From Tubiluchus corallicola (taxonomy: Eukaryota; Priapulida; Priapulimorpha; Priapulimorphida; Tubiluchidae): DNA of 64,000 nucleotides. The position numbers and the translations under genes are program-made. Location of the stretch: NCBI GenBank assembly GCA_030141605.1, contig JAQGDQ010000721.1:1-64000 (forward strand), read 5' to 3'. This document shows, in pieces, positions 1-11,696 of this stretch; position 1 is the first letter of the stretch; each line of letters opens with the position of its first letter. The notes under the pieces were generated by a model that ran no database searches, had not been told where the DNA came from, and worked only from the letters and a program-made list of their open reading frames with translations.

Positions 1-805
1 TAGATTAGATTGGTCATTTGAGAGACTCTGCGTATGTGGCGTGTATAAGATTAGTTCTGGGTGCACTAGAGACATGTAACCAGTCTCCTATTATTCTGCA
101 TAGTGTATTAATACCAATTGCCTTGGCTCACCTTTTGCTGCATTTTTTAATGATTTTGAATTTACACGTAAAATAGATCTATAGAGTTTTAAATTTACGG
201 TTTTGTTTAGAAAATCGTCATAGAAGTTAAGTAAATTTATAAAGTTGGTTAGTGGATATTTTCACTGATTTACTGAAAACAATTATTTTAGTTTTATCCA
301 TGTTCACTGTTAAGTTCCACTTCTTACAGTATGTAGACAGGTATCTTACAGATTGTGCAGGGATTTTACAAACAATGCAATTACTTTACAAAGATGCAAT
401 TATCCAAAAAAGAATGGAGTGGAAATTCTTTGATTAGCTCTGAATTCTGTCTAATGTTTAAAAACCTATGGAAATAAGTCGAATGATCTTGCAACTTATG
501 AAAGCAAATGCAATGTATAATGATTGTCTGCTCACTGAATTCAGTAAAGAGACCGAAAATATTAGACTTTGGCGAAGCATATGCGTGGTAAGAAAGCGCG
601 ATCTGCACGTTGCACGCCCCTGGTGAAAGAGGGAAAAGACATTTCATCCTCCATGTTCCTATAACAGGATAATAGGATGACAAGTGCACAAAAACAGCAA
701 CTAAAATGATGTCGTTCATGATAGTATTTCACGATGAGCTGCGTGATCCAATTTTTATGAAGTAGTATGATGGGATATATAGAGCTTGTTTTTGCTGCTA
801 GGAAT
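1..805. other. No gene recognised
   Basis: A/T-rich sequence with only short open frames of about 60 to 113 codons on both strands. None shows a recognisable motif, a convincing splice signal or a likely protein composition. Confidence 0.5.
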
Positions 806-809
806 TTTT

Positions 810-1028
810 GGTACAGTGAAATTTTAGTACTAGGAAAATTGGGTACAGGGAAAATGTGGTACTGAAACGATTTAATACAGTACTGGTGTAGGTTGGCAAG
901 CATTTTTGGTACAAGTAAATCTGGTACAAGGCTAAAATGGTACGGAACAGGTTTGGCACTGGAACTGGAAAAGTTTAATTGGCACTAGGAAGATATGGTA
1001 CAGAGAAAATGTGGTACAAGGAAAATAT
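810..1028. repeat. Degenerate short tandem repeat (GGTAC core)
   Basis: A loosely periodic stretch in which a core like TGGTACAGGGAAAATG recurs roughly ten times with variable spacing. It looks like an old, diverged minisatellite. No coding potential is seen. Confidence 0.55.
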
Positions 1029-1789
1029 CTCTTTTAAAATCTACAAAATGATCGTACGGTTAAGATCATATTAGACATTATAAATGATCAGTCTTAAAGA
1101 CTTTTATAAGCAATCAGGGTTTAAACAACACAAGTAAGTTACCCCCGATAAACTGTGAATAACAATTGAAGGTCTGCCAAATACTGTATGTTCAATCTTC
1201 AACATCAATGCAATAGTAGCATTTGGCATTTTCTTGTAATAGCATAAAAGCCGTTAAATAAAAAAATTGGAAAATAATTACCTACGGACAGATAGCATTA
1301 TCATTAACTTGAAGGCTCAGCTCATGTCATCTACCTAGCTGGGAGAGATTTTTTCAGCGGCAAGTTTTCTTTGAGTTTTTTGTCTTGGAGAAAATGTGAC
1401 TGTTTCTAATCTTTCCAGGCATTATACGTCTGCAAAACTTTTATTCAAGGATAATGTTTTATCACTATAATGTCTCTGTGCTTTCGCTAGACAAATCTTA
1501 GTTGCAGAAATCATGTGTAGCTGGAGTAAATAAAAGTAATAATAATAATTCCCAATTGACCTTAACTCTCGCAGTATATTTCAATGCAATTTCTGCACGT
1601 GTTTGGGAGCCGCTTTTCTTGTACAGCTCAGATGAAGGAGGAGGGAAGACAAAGGGAGAACTAATTGAAGTGGTTGATTGATTGACGTATTAGATTTTGA
1701 CTTCAGACACTTTTCTGACTAATGTCCTTTTTAAACTTCACACTATGACTAGCGTCTACTGTTTTCATAACAACGGAACTAACTACAGC
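1029..1789. other. No gene recognised
   Basis: A/T-rich, with no supported feature beyond a short AAT run near 1540. Confidence 0.45.
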
Positions 1790-2350
1790 CGATTTCCTTG
1801 CCTAATACTATGTGAACGCAACGCCACGACTACACCATTTGCATTTCAAATCAAGCCATAGTGAAATCAAACTGAGTCATAGTCTAATTAGATTGAGCCA
1901 TAATCAAGCCAAATAATGACAACTATAATTACCTTAATATGAAACACAATCACTTACTGATATTTACTTGTTTGTTTGTTTGCCTGTTTGTTTGTTTTTT
2001 ATTCTATCACTCATTCATTCTCTCCAAATGAAGAATTGGGCCATTATGATTAATATTGCAAATAAACGAATTTAAATGCTATGTAAAATTTTTTCATGTA
2101 ATTAAGAAAATCATATCAACTCCCACTGTTATAGGTCATGGAATGGCATATGCAATAAAGCGTTGTGCAACCTGTACAGTTGAAGTTAGAATTTGTTTTA
2201 TTTAAAAAAATCAATAAAATATTTACTGATTTTAGAGGGTTGTCACCTAAATGTAAACTGAAAAGCAATTACAGAAAACGTGTCTCAAATAAGTTACAAA
2301 TTTTAAAATAAATCATTAAAGTTTCATAAACGTAACCAACTACATATTGC
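1790..2350 (+). repeat. Dispersed repeat A, copy 1
   Basis: Shares a block order with 4110-4640: an 'acaccattt...atttcaa' start, a run of degenerate 'caagccatagtcaa' words, a TTTG-rich stretch, then 'attaaagtttcataaa'. The two copies are in the same orientation and clearly diverged. They bracket the HS6ST relic and the telomere-like island. No terminal repeats or coding sequence were seen, so the element class is unknown. Confidence 0.5.
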
Positions 2351-2415
2351 ACATTTGAACGACCTATACTGTTCGCCAGAAAAAGTTATTTAACTTATAG
2401 GATTAGGCTATTTAG

Positions 2416-2553
2416 AATTTCCCACACACAATTTAAATTCCCTAGCCCCGTCCTTTACCTAACCTTAATCTTAACCCTGATCCTAATCCTAACCCTAACT
2501 CTAATCCTAACCCTGATCCTAATCCTAAACCTAACTTGTTGTGTGTGGAAATT
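2416..2553. repeat. Telomere-like CCTAAC repeat flanked by inverted arms
   Basis: From about 2459 to 2536 the sequence is a degenerate array of six-base words around CCTAAC/CCTAAT, resembling the C-rich strand of the metazoan TTAGGG telomere repeat. It is bracketed by AATTTCCCACACACAA at 2416-2431 and its near-perfect inverse TTGTGTGTGGAAATT at 2539-2553 (one base shorter). An interstitial origin fits better than a chromosome end, because unique sequence lies on both sides. Confidence 0.6.
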
Positions 2554-2931
2554 GTAAACTTTAACCGATTATTTTGTATAAAATTAACCATAAATAAAAT
2601 AAATTCTAGTCCAACTCAGTTATCCTGATGAAAAAATCATTCATTTTAAAAATAGTTCTTGAAATTTGCAAAGAAAAATCGAAAAATCTTGCAAAAAATA
2701 CGATGTTGACGTAGATGTATTCAACACCTTTTGACATAAAAGGACCTAACTCTTTGAACACTATTTCACACTGACCATTTTGTTAAGATAGGCATTAACT
2801 CCTCGCTAACCAGGCCTCAGCTTATAGATGAACCAGCGTGTCGAATTTCTACGAACATTTTGGCATTTCTGTCGTTTGTCTAGTTCTGTTAAAAAAATTC
2901 TCAAATAATTTTTAAATTTATTTTGTTAAAG

Positions 2932-3371
2932 GTACTACTACATAACTGTTTTACGGGAGCCAATTCAACGGTTTCTCAGCGAGTATGCAAACGTAGTACG
3001 TGGTGCCACCTGGCCAAGGTCACTTCATAAATGTAATGGACGTCGTCCCACGCCCAACGAGATTCCAGTGTGCTGGAAAGGGTCTTCTTGGAAAGGAGTC
3101 TCCTTAGATGAGTTTCTAAACTGTGAATCAAATCTAGCCCGAAATCGACAAACGAGAATGCTCAGTGATTTGACTCTAGTGGGATGTTATAATAAATCTG
3201 CCATGTCCAAAAAAGACAGAGATATGATAATGTTACAGAGTGCTAACAACAGTCGAACAAGTCAAACAACAAAACAAGCTTGATATTCCGTTATATGAAT
3301 TTGCAAAACAGCTGTTTATGAAAAGATTTGATCAAATTAAAAGCATGTGCTTGGTGACAGGCAAACAGTAA
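2932..3371 (+). pseudogene. HS6ST exon 2 partial copy, internally deleted
   Basis: A second copy of the last exon of heparan sulfate 6-O-sulfotransferase, inverted relative to the intact gene at 48421-51610. It retains the upstream intron end (TTGTTAAAG) at the exon border, so it is a genomic duplication and not a retrocopy. It encodes the 3'-phosphate-binding motif region (LREPIQRFLSEY) and the VRGATW segment. After about 3244 it has lost 153 bases relative to the gene, at a CTAA microhomology, plus 2 more bases nearby; the frame shifts and stops at 3283. The C-terminal part remains readable in the original frame to TAA at 3369-3371. By eye, the first ~313 bases carry only 2 mismatches to the gene, whereas the 3' segment is roughly 18 percent diverged. 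No matching exon 1 is visible upstream, so this is very probably non-functional. Confidence 0.85.
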
Positions 3372-4109
3372 TATAATACTCAAAAATGTTTACAAAAAAG
3401 GCAAGCATTTGGCAACTGTCAGTAATTCTATAAAATTTTTAAATAAAAGTTATTCTCCAAACATAGATATTACTGAGCCTCTTCTTAATAAAATATTCTA
3501 ACGCCTGACATTGCCCTTTATTCTCCCTCCTTTTTCGATAATTTGAGTCGTTTTAGTTGTTTTGCCAGATTGCCAAATTTTTCAGTGAGAGGTCAGTAAC
3601 AACCCAGAGCTTTACAAGATCCAGAAGTTTCAATATCTGAAAGGGAATTTGATTGATGCAGTTTCTTAGACTATACAAGGATGCGCTGATAGTGCAAGGA
3701 TTTATCCTACCCTGATTTTCTCCATAAAGAAACGTTTTGGCAACAAGCAAATTATTTATGATCGACATTTAAAAGAACAGTACTTTGTAAAGCTTCTTTA
3801 CAATTATGCAAGTTTCTTGATAATATGGAGTCCCATTTTTGCAGTTTTGAAGCAGCTAGTCAAATATTTGATTTATGCATTTTGATACGATCTGTTGTCA
3901 AAGTTTCCGTGATCTGTTGTCAGTGCTCCACATATTAATTTTGATTTTCCAAAACCTGGTTCATCAAGGAGATGTTAGTAAAGTTACGGAAACACTTCGC
4001 CACCATGAAAGTGATTTTCGAGAAGTGTTGTACCCGCAGCCCAAGGCTCAGTCTCGCAGCATAGGAACCATGAGGGCCTGTTGGTAGCAGTAGAGTTTGC
4101 CCTGCTTTT
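3372..4109. other. No gene recognised
   Basis: A/T-rich flank of the HS6ST relic. Short frames on both strands have no recognisable features. It may include degraded 3' sequence from the duplicated gene, but I could not align it to the flank of the intact copy. Confidence 0.4.
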
Positions 4110-4640
4110 CTATATACCAATACACCATTTCCATTTCAAGCCATTGTTGAGCCACAGTCAAGTCAAGTCAAGCCAAATCAAACTGAGCATAGTCTAATCA
4201 TATTGAGCCATATCATAGGCATGTCAAGTTGAGCCATAGGTAAATCAAGATGAGTCATAGACAAGTCAAGTTAAGCCATAATCAAGTGAAAATAATGATT
4301 TTACAATCAGCTCGAAATGAAATGCAATCTTTCATCGTGATCTGCCTGTTTGTTTATTTGTTTGTTGCTAATCATTAGTTCACACACTCATGTTCCGGAA
4401 ATAAAAACCTTTAAGATAGATGTTTCAAATGAATGAATTTTAGACCTATAAAGATATAAAGTGAAAGTAAGTGTTGTAGTCTTGGAATAGCACATTCGGT
4501 AAAACTCGGAGCAACATCTACAGTTCAATCCAAAGATTGCTTTACTTAACAGAAAGTTAGAGCTTTGTTCTAATAACAAAAAAACCGATCAAGTTGTGCT
4601 GAATCATTAAAGTTTCATAAAACATAACCAAATATTAATT
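4110..4640 (+). repeat. Dispersed repeat A, copy 2
   Basis: Partner of 1790-2350 in the same orientation. The central part (about 4135-4290) is a degenerate array of words such as 'caagtcaagttgagccatag', longer than in copy 1. Followed by the shared TTTG-rich tract and 'attaaagtttcataaaa'. Confidence 0.5.
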
Positions 4641-5482
4641 AGGCTAATTTCATATCAAAAGTAATTGTCACATTTAATTGCAGATCATAAAAGCTATGTT
4701 ATAACAACTTAGTTCAACTCTGCCGCTATCATTTCGTTTCTAATATCGCTAACTAGTTTATTCTGGTTCCTGCAACCTTGGAGGCGCTCAGACTGAAATT
4801 TTACATAAGGTTAACCTTAAATCATTTATAACTATTAATTTGGGTCTTCCAACTGAAGTTATAAATTTTATGGCCACCTCTGTACAGTGACCATTTAACG
4901 CTTGCGATCTGATAATTTAATTTTGCCTTTTTTAAGTACTTATGTGCTAGTTTGAATGCGTTATATACATAATGGTTAAACACTCATAGAGTGAATGTAT
5001 AACTAGTGCATTGGGCATCGGGCTTAATTTGATAGTCATGCGCTAATCGGTGCTTTAATTATGCGTTTGGTTGTCTATCTGTGCATTGCCTAGTGTGACA
5101 TATTTAATTTGAAATGTGCTGAAATAACAAGTAATAAAGTGTAAAAAGAAGAGCACTGTACCGCTTTGAAGTTCGAGACAATTACGTTCACTTAGCTATT
5201 AGTGAAACTGGCCCCAATTGTCGTACGAGAGGTGTCCTAAGCTTTGTACCTGAATCTAGGACCAACTAATAATAATGCAGCACTCCCGGCATGTTCCTTA
5301 CGCCATTTGATCGTTGGAATCCATATGTCGAGCCACAGTCATTAACGTGCGAGCGTTGAATGCCAAATTCCGCTCGATCTGGACAAATTACGTTCAGTTC
5401 TCTGAGAAAAATAGGAAAAGAATTCAACGTGTTTACACCAAAAAATAATTTTGCCTTTTTTCTGACAGTTATTTACAAAAAA

Positions 5483-5646
5483 ATGGTGAAGCAAAAACCA
5501 AGGAAATATTTGATGGCAAGGTGTATAGTGTTTCTGTTGCCTATATTTTTAACAATTTTGCTGGCAAGAACAATGATTTTTTACCATCCAAGTGCAAAAC
5601 TTAGCTTTTCAAATCAAACTCGGACAAATAGAGTACTTTCAGTACG
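5483..5646 (+). CDS. Candidate first exon of a type II membrane protein
   Basis: An open stretch from ATG 5483 (good AAAATGG context; an in-frame ATG also lies at 5360) encodes a basic N-terminus (MVKQKPRK), a hydrophobic segment of about 20 residues (CIVFLLPIFLTILLA) and a short stem with an N-glycosylation site (NQT). It ends exactly at a splice-donor-like CG|GTAAAG, leaving phase 2. This is the layout of a Golgi glycosyltransferase or sulfotransferase first exon. No phase-compatible second exon was found. The NDST relic at 11469 begins in phase 0 and the CHST exon at 20666 in phase 1, so it joins neither directly. It could be an orphan exon, a relic, or chance. Confidence 0.3.
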
Positions 5647-5649
5647 GTA

Positions 5650-8039
5650 AAGTTTGGTGTAGCACTGTATTAAGTTAGTATGAATACTAACCTGGTCAGA
5701 CACTTGCATTCCAAGAAGCTTATATTCCCTTATTGACGAAGTTTCTAGGTACTACTTTTTATTCTTTAGCGGTTACTTTGTGTTAAATAAATAGTATATT
5801 CACTTCGTTTAAATAATTTATTTGTTTCCCAAATATTTGTAACAACCGCCATATTGCGATACCAGCGCCGCCTATATTTATATAATAGCAGTAATACAGC
5901 AATGTTCGGTAAATGTCTTTCGGAAAATAAGTAATATTTTTATGCCTTAATCAAACAACAATAAGCCTCATATAATTGTTGGTAAAAGGAAAAGTATTGC
6001 CTTAAGAGTATGGTGCGGAAAAAATTTACAGTCGTTTTGATTTCATCCACATGAGGTTCTGTTATGAATTTATTTTGAAATGAGAAATTAATTAATAAAG
6101 TATTCTGAATTAAATTAATTATAACAGATTAGATCTTGAAGGAAGATTATACCGTTCAACCATAATGACTCTCTCAGCTTGTACCTTGTGTACAGGTACA
6201 TTGAGTACAATGCGTAAAGGATCAGAGGTTGATAGATCATGAAGATTTGATATATTAAATAAAAATTCAGTAGTCATGTAACGACAGATGATCTCTGATA
6301 TTCAAAATAAATAGCAACATGTACGTAAGTACTATTGTGCTGGACATTATGAGTTTCAAAGTATTCGGAACCTGTTACTCTTTTACTCATGCTCATAAGT
6401 GAAGGAGTCTCTGAAAGTCCAATATTGCATCCATATTTGGAGTGCTTGATGACCTGGTAATTGCGTCTTGCTTTAGTGAGTTTCTATTTTGCTTCTATTT
6501 TGCTGAACAGTGACCCATACACCTCATCGACGCATCTCACCTCATATACTACAATATACTATACTACCTCAATAATTGCAGGAGGAAATAGAGCCTAACA
6601 AAAGCAAAATGAAGAGCTACACATTTTGCCTTGATTCTGATAATACACCACAGCACTTAGAAGGGCGTTAACTTATTAACTATGCAAAATGATGATAGGA
6701 ATATGATAAGTAATGAGTAATCATACTTATCAGTGCATCGTCTCCTTTCTTTTCCTGTTCTGTCCCTTAATGACAACAACTTCCAGTGAAGACCCAGAAA
6801 GAAGGAGAAATTATGAAAATACTTTCGAATTCTTTCTTGGGTATCTATCAGTGACTGAAAGTAAAATGATCATCACCATTTACAGTCGCTTTACCCTATC
6901 GTCGTATTCTTATGCTTATGTGCAATTTGAGAGAGCTTGTCGTTTTTTAATCGTCTGATAACGTTGTTATTTTCATGGCACTACTGCAGTTGCTTCGCTT
7001 TCCCTCAATTAAGTAATTAGAGTAGCATGTTGAACACCCGGCAAGCAGTCACACTTCATTGTCTGCCACCAGGTTGTTGTATCTGCATGATGTGTTTAAG
7101 TGAAGGAGTTATTGTTAGAAGGATAATAACTTTACTGCTCTAGATAGGTATGCTGAGCTTTTCACGAAAAACCTAGTATAATTCAATTTTTGGGCAAAAC
7201 TAAATTATTGATATAAGGGCACACTGAGTAACATATTGCATCTTAGCACCCTTTTAGGTGAGATATTAGCAAATAAAAAACCTAGTAACTCCATTTTTAG
7301 ATGGTATGCTAAACATAAAGTATGCTATTCAATAGTTTACATGTAGTGTAATAATATCTGTGACCTCCTAATCCCAGCAGTTTCGTCTTGTCCTGCATGG
7401 GATGAGATGTTAAGCATTATGTTTATTGGTAACTCTATCTCACCAATTGGTATCTCTATCGCACGGAGGAACCTAATAAATCCAGCTTTTTGAAAATAAG
7501 CAACATATAGTGGAGACCATTTTTCTAGTTGCAATCTAGAAAATCCATAATTTAAAACAAATTTTAAATATTAATATATTTCTTTTGCAGAATAAGACAA
7601 TACCTTTTAACATATAATTATTCCATGTTTTAAGGTAATCCTTTCCCAGTTTTTGGCAAGTGAAAACAGTTTTTCTCAAAATTAGCTGAAATTTGTTTGA
7701 TAAGTTTTTACCAGAAAATGGGAGCAGAAAACGGGAGTCTTGTTCTTTTAGATCTGCATTTTTCATAAGGCTGTGATGAAAAGTTAAGTTCGGGTTTACT
7801 GGAAAACATACACTATTTGCTGGGTTTGTCAACAGATGCGTTGCTTGCTGCTATGCACAAGTAAAGATGCTATTATACTGTGATGATGAGATAGCTTAGT
7901 ATGGGTCTTGAAAACTTTGTTTTCTAAATTTAAGGTGAAAATGAATTATCAAAATATGAGAACCAGTATTTTTCTTTGTGGCAACAACTTTGAACTGTCG
8001 TTGTATATTCTATATTACACGATTTAGTTCATTAGTCCA
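5650..8039. other. No gene recognised
   Basis: About 2.4 kb of A/T-rich sequence with short unremarkable frames on both strands. No repeat with another part of the window was noticed here. Confidence 0.4.
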
Positions 8040-8830
8040 CACGCTTTGAGACAATTAATTTGTGGTCGATTAATTGCGCGACTCCGAGAGCTTATTTTAG
8101 ATCGATAGGGCAATGATAATTTCCCACACGACCTTGAACCACGAAATACGCGTTGTGAAATAGATCTTTATCTCTCGAGTTATCAAGCTGGCTTCCGCAA
8201 CAAGCCTTTTCAATGTTAATACTCTAGGTTCATGAAGCAGATAGCGTCTTTACGAGAATGCACTTATGATTACTTCAGATTCAGCAAAGCAATTCAACAA
8301 AGCAGTAATAGTGATGATAACATTTATTGAACAATTACCAAAACAGTCAACAAAAGATTACGGTTCGTCAACTTTTACAAATATTTAACTTATGCGCTTA
8401 TGGGCGCTCACAACTAGAAGAGGTATATCGCAAATGATATACCGAGTAATATTCAAAGTACTAAACTGTTACGCTCAAACTTCTTGTACACAAAATGCAA
8501 GTTACTACAATTAGTGTGATCCGTTATCGAAACTAAGATAATCGTAAGATTGCTTAACTTGTGGCCAGGCCAATCTAACGACTATAATTGGCCAGATCCA
8601 CATTTCTAGTAGTATCTCTAAGCATCAGAGGTTTGATAGACAAACGACGTAGAATTCTTATCCAGGCTGAGCTGTAGAAATATCTCTTCTCCAAGAACGT
8701 CTCTCCGATAGACGTCGCAGTTCTCCTCCGCTCCTTGTGTTCAGCAACCCAATCATCAACAACCACCAAAATCCTCTCTGCACTCTCTTTTGAATCGAAG
8801 GTCACTTGACATGACATTTGTCAGTGACAT
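8040..8830 (+). repeat. Dispersed repeat B, copy 1
   Basis: Diverged relative of 16480-17420 in the same orientation. Shared landmarks are the 'attaattgc' block, the block around GGGCAATGATA...CACACGACC, the GCGTTGTGAAA block and a 'tctcgagttatcaagc' block. No open reading frame, LTR ends or terminal inverted repeats could be fixed. Confidence 0.4.
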
Positions 8831-10725
8831 GTTAAGAGCTACATGGCTGATCATCCAGATGGTGCCCATTGATTCTGATGGTACCTATTGATTCTGAGAG
8901 GACAGCCACTTATTGTATTTGCTCTGATGGCATATAACCACCGTCTTTAGGCTAATTATTAACTGAATGACGACAATCGTCCACCACGATTTTGGCTTAT
9001 AACAATAGCTCTTTTGACCGTTGGCAATTCTAATTCGAAAGTTTGAGCACTGTCATACCAGTGCCTATCTGGCTACTGTGGGATCATTTAAATTTGTTAA
9101 TACTAAACAGAAGCTGTTACCTAGAGCATCTCGTGTCACGGAAGCAGAATCTTACCACAGTTCAACAACGGTGGCTGGCCTTTATCTTTATTAAGACTCT
9201 GCTTCTCAGTATCCAGCAGGGTTGTCCAAATGGGCAAAATGTTAGGTGGTCACTGGACACACAAACATGCACATGAGCTGACAAGAGACGCTCTGGAACA
9301 AGAAATGAGAAAAATGCAGCTTTTGCAAAGGTGAAAAAATTGTAAAACTGGTTTTGCCATCTCTGCTAGAAGTGCCTGTATAGTTGTTGCATAGTAATTA
9401 ACATCGCGCCGGGATTTTCTGGTAGCAAAAAAGACGAAGACAAAGACATCATTTATTGACCATCGTTTATCTTAAATAAGAAAACCAGACCCCACAAACA
9501 CAATTTCACTCGTTACCTGGGTTTCGCTAGTTAGCTGGGCGTTAGCACCTACACCTCAGGAATGAGTTGCATAAAAATAAATACTGCACCTCCCATTTCA
9601 GATGTATTCAGTTGGGACGTAGCGCACACGTTCGAGAGCTCATGCATGAACACAGCGAAAAAAATTGAAACTTGAATTCTCAGCAAATTTTAACATTAAA
9701 ATTCTGCACAGGAATTGTTTTGACTGTTGTACTTCAATTTTCACTTATTCAAACACGTACAACAAGCTCATGGAATATTTGTGCTGTTAAGAATTAGGTT
9801 CAGTTGTGATGCCATCACTAATTGAGCTCACTACCGTTAGTGAAGGTCTTAAGAAATGCTGTGGCATTATTACAGATGTTGTGATGTATACCTTTTAGCA
9901 CACCAGTAAGGTAAGAACGCAACACACAAATAACAAATAACATGTAGGTTATATGCACTGGCTTTGGCAGCAGCTAGATCCAAACTCCAGAGTGCGTAGT
10001 TGGTTGCAGACTCTAGGCCACATAGATAGATAGCAAAGTAATGAAAATGATTTGTCTAATTGTGAAAAGTAAATGACATTTCTCATAGTTACTCAGTTTT
10101 TAATTTCAATTCAATATTATGCTAATGCAATAGTTAATATTATTTTTAATTATGTTTAGCATAACAACATCAGTGTCCAAACCCTGATGCTCTGTGGCTC
10201 CTTATCATTCAGGGGTGTATCTAGTGCATGAACCGTTGTACGAAGTCTGCAAAAAGGTACCATCTTAAATATGCAAGCATATAAAGTTGTGAATATTGAG
10301 TATCATATTATAAGCCTATATATTACACATATAACATCTTTTGTACATAACTTTCTTACATAACATACACTCGCACTAAAGTATGTTTATGTGTACACTG
10401 TACAAATACGGCATAACAAAACCACTAAAAAGCAAACATTCGTTAATTGTAGAAGCACTAGAATGTAACAGTGAAGTTTGTGGCCAACACTTCTTATTGA
10501 ATGATCTGCATAAACTTATTAGCCTTCGCTGACACTGGTGTCCTTTTTGCACGTGTCTAGTTTCGAAATTGAAAATTATTGTCATCAGTGTTACCAAGAA
10601 GTTTTCCGAAAAAGTCTCTGAAAATGAATTAAAACCACCAAGTGTTGAGTCATATCGTTTGACTCCAGCGTGGAACAGTTCGTTTGACTCAGCAGATCGA
10701 CTGGGCACTGGATCGACGAAAGTCT
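8831..10725. other. No gene recognised
   Basis: A/T-rich, with short open frames on both strands showing no motif. Nothing else supported. Confidence 0.4.
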
Positions 10726-11340
10726 CACAATGCCATTGGAGTTGGCCAAGTGTACGAGAGCTGCATTGTGGTCATTCCACCGAGTTAAGTAATCTTAACG
10801 CATTTGTAACTGAGAGTAACTCTGCATAACTGTAGTTCACATTGTATTAAGCACCTTAAGTGCAGCATACTGAATAACTGTTAAGTGAATTGCTTGAGTA
10901 TCTTTTTGGAGCTATACATTAGTTGTAAACGCCTACAAGCGTGTAAGGTCAAATCTTGTGCAGCTACCTAGATAGAAGTAAATTCGGTAAACCAATAAAG
11001 CTGATTCACTTTGAGTTCATGTATGCTTTAGAGTGTTCAAAGTTAAGCAACACTAAATCCGAGATACCAACTGGAGAGATTCGCATTGCATTAATTAACT
11101 GAAGCTCAATTGCGGGAGCGAAGCTCGATAGCTTGAGAGAAGAAGACCTTACTCACAACGCGAGGTCGAAGTGTCAGTCTTGAGGGAGAAAATTATTGCC
11201 CGATAGACTCATCTAAAGCCCTAGGAGCCGGTTGATGAATCACCTTGTAGCAATTAATTAAATAGAAAGCGAATCGATTAAATTATTATACAATCTATAT
11301 AGATAACAAATCACTTAAATACTATACGATCAGAAAATAA
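10726..11340 (-). repeat. Dispersed repeat B, inverted copy
   Basis: Reads as the reverse complement of the 16480-17420 family: landmarks include ACTCTGCATA, CACCTTAAGTGC, GTTAAGCAACA, CTCAATTGCGGGA, CTCACAACGCG, CTAGGAGCCGG and TAGCAATTAATT in the expected reversed order. It ends about 120 bases before the NDST relic. Confidence 0.5.
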
Positions 11341-11468
11341 GAAGTGATATAAGTGGAGGTTGTTGTTTGTGCTTTTATTTGCGTTATTAAAACCAACTTC
11401 AGCTAGACCTGAGTGGTCTATTAAATGTTTAGTTTAACCTGACTAAACGTATTTTTATAAATTTGCAG

Positions 11469-11696
11469 AATCCGTGTATTGAAAAGGAGCATCAATCTTT
11501 TTGGAATAAAAACGTTTCTTGTAGAAGATTGCCAAATTTCCTAATCATTGGACCTACTAAAACAGGAATCGTGGCTCTTTACACATTCCTTAAATTGCAT
11601 CCTCGAATTCTTAGTAATTTTAAAAAATGAAGAAGTTCAGTTTTTAGTGCCTACAAGCCGAAAGAGGATAACTACAACAAAGGATTAATCTGGTAC
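11469..11696 (+). pseudogene. NDST sulfotransferase-domain exon, decayed
   Basis: After a good acceptor (TTTATAAATTTGCAG) the frame reads like the start of the sulfotransferase domain of heparan sulfate N-deacetylase/N-sulfotransferase. It has the NPC...H...W...C spacing, then RLPNFLIIGPTKTGIVALY (the PAPS 5'-phosphosulfate loop with its lysine) and FLKLHPRILSNF. A TGA at 11628-11630 stops this frame. A homologous stretch follows in a shifted frame (EEVQF), then shifts again to a segment ending NYNKGLIWY, which matches the family's NYHKGIDWY region. About five residues expected between SNF and EEVQF are missing. Two frame changes plus the deletion indicate a pseudogene. No N-deacetylase domain or further sulfotransferase exons were found nearby. 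Confidence 0.75.

Noticed and set aside
2459-2536. Chromosome end
   Set aside because: The telomere-like words are degenerate, short and internal, with ordinary sequence on both sides.
11035-11060. Third 5S-like fragment (AAAGTTAAGCAACACTAA)
   Set aside because: Only about 18 bases match, without box C or the terminal stem, and the same words recur as part of repeat B.
5483-11696. Single gene joining the signal-anchor exon at 5483 to the NDST exon at 11469
   Set aside because: Intron phases do not match (2 versus 0), the N-deacetylase region is missing between them, and the NDST exon is frameshifted.
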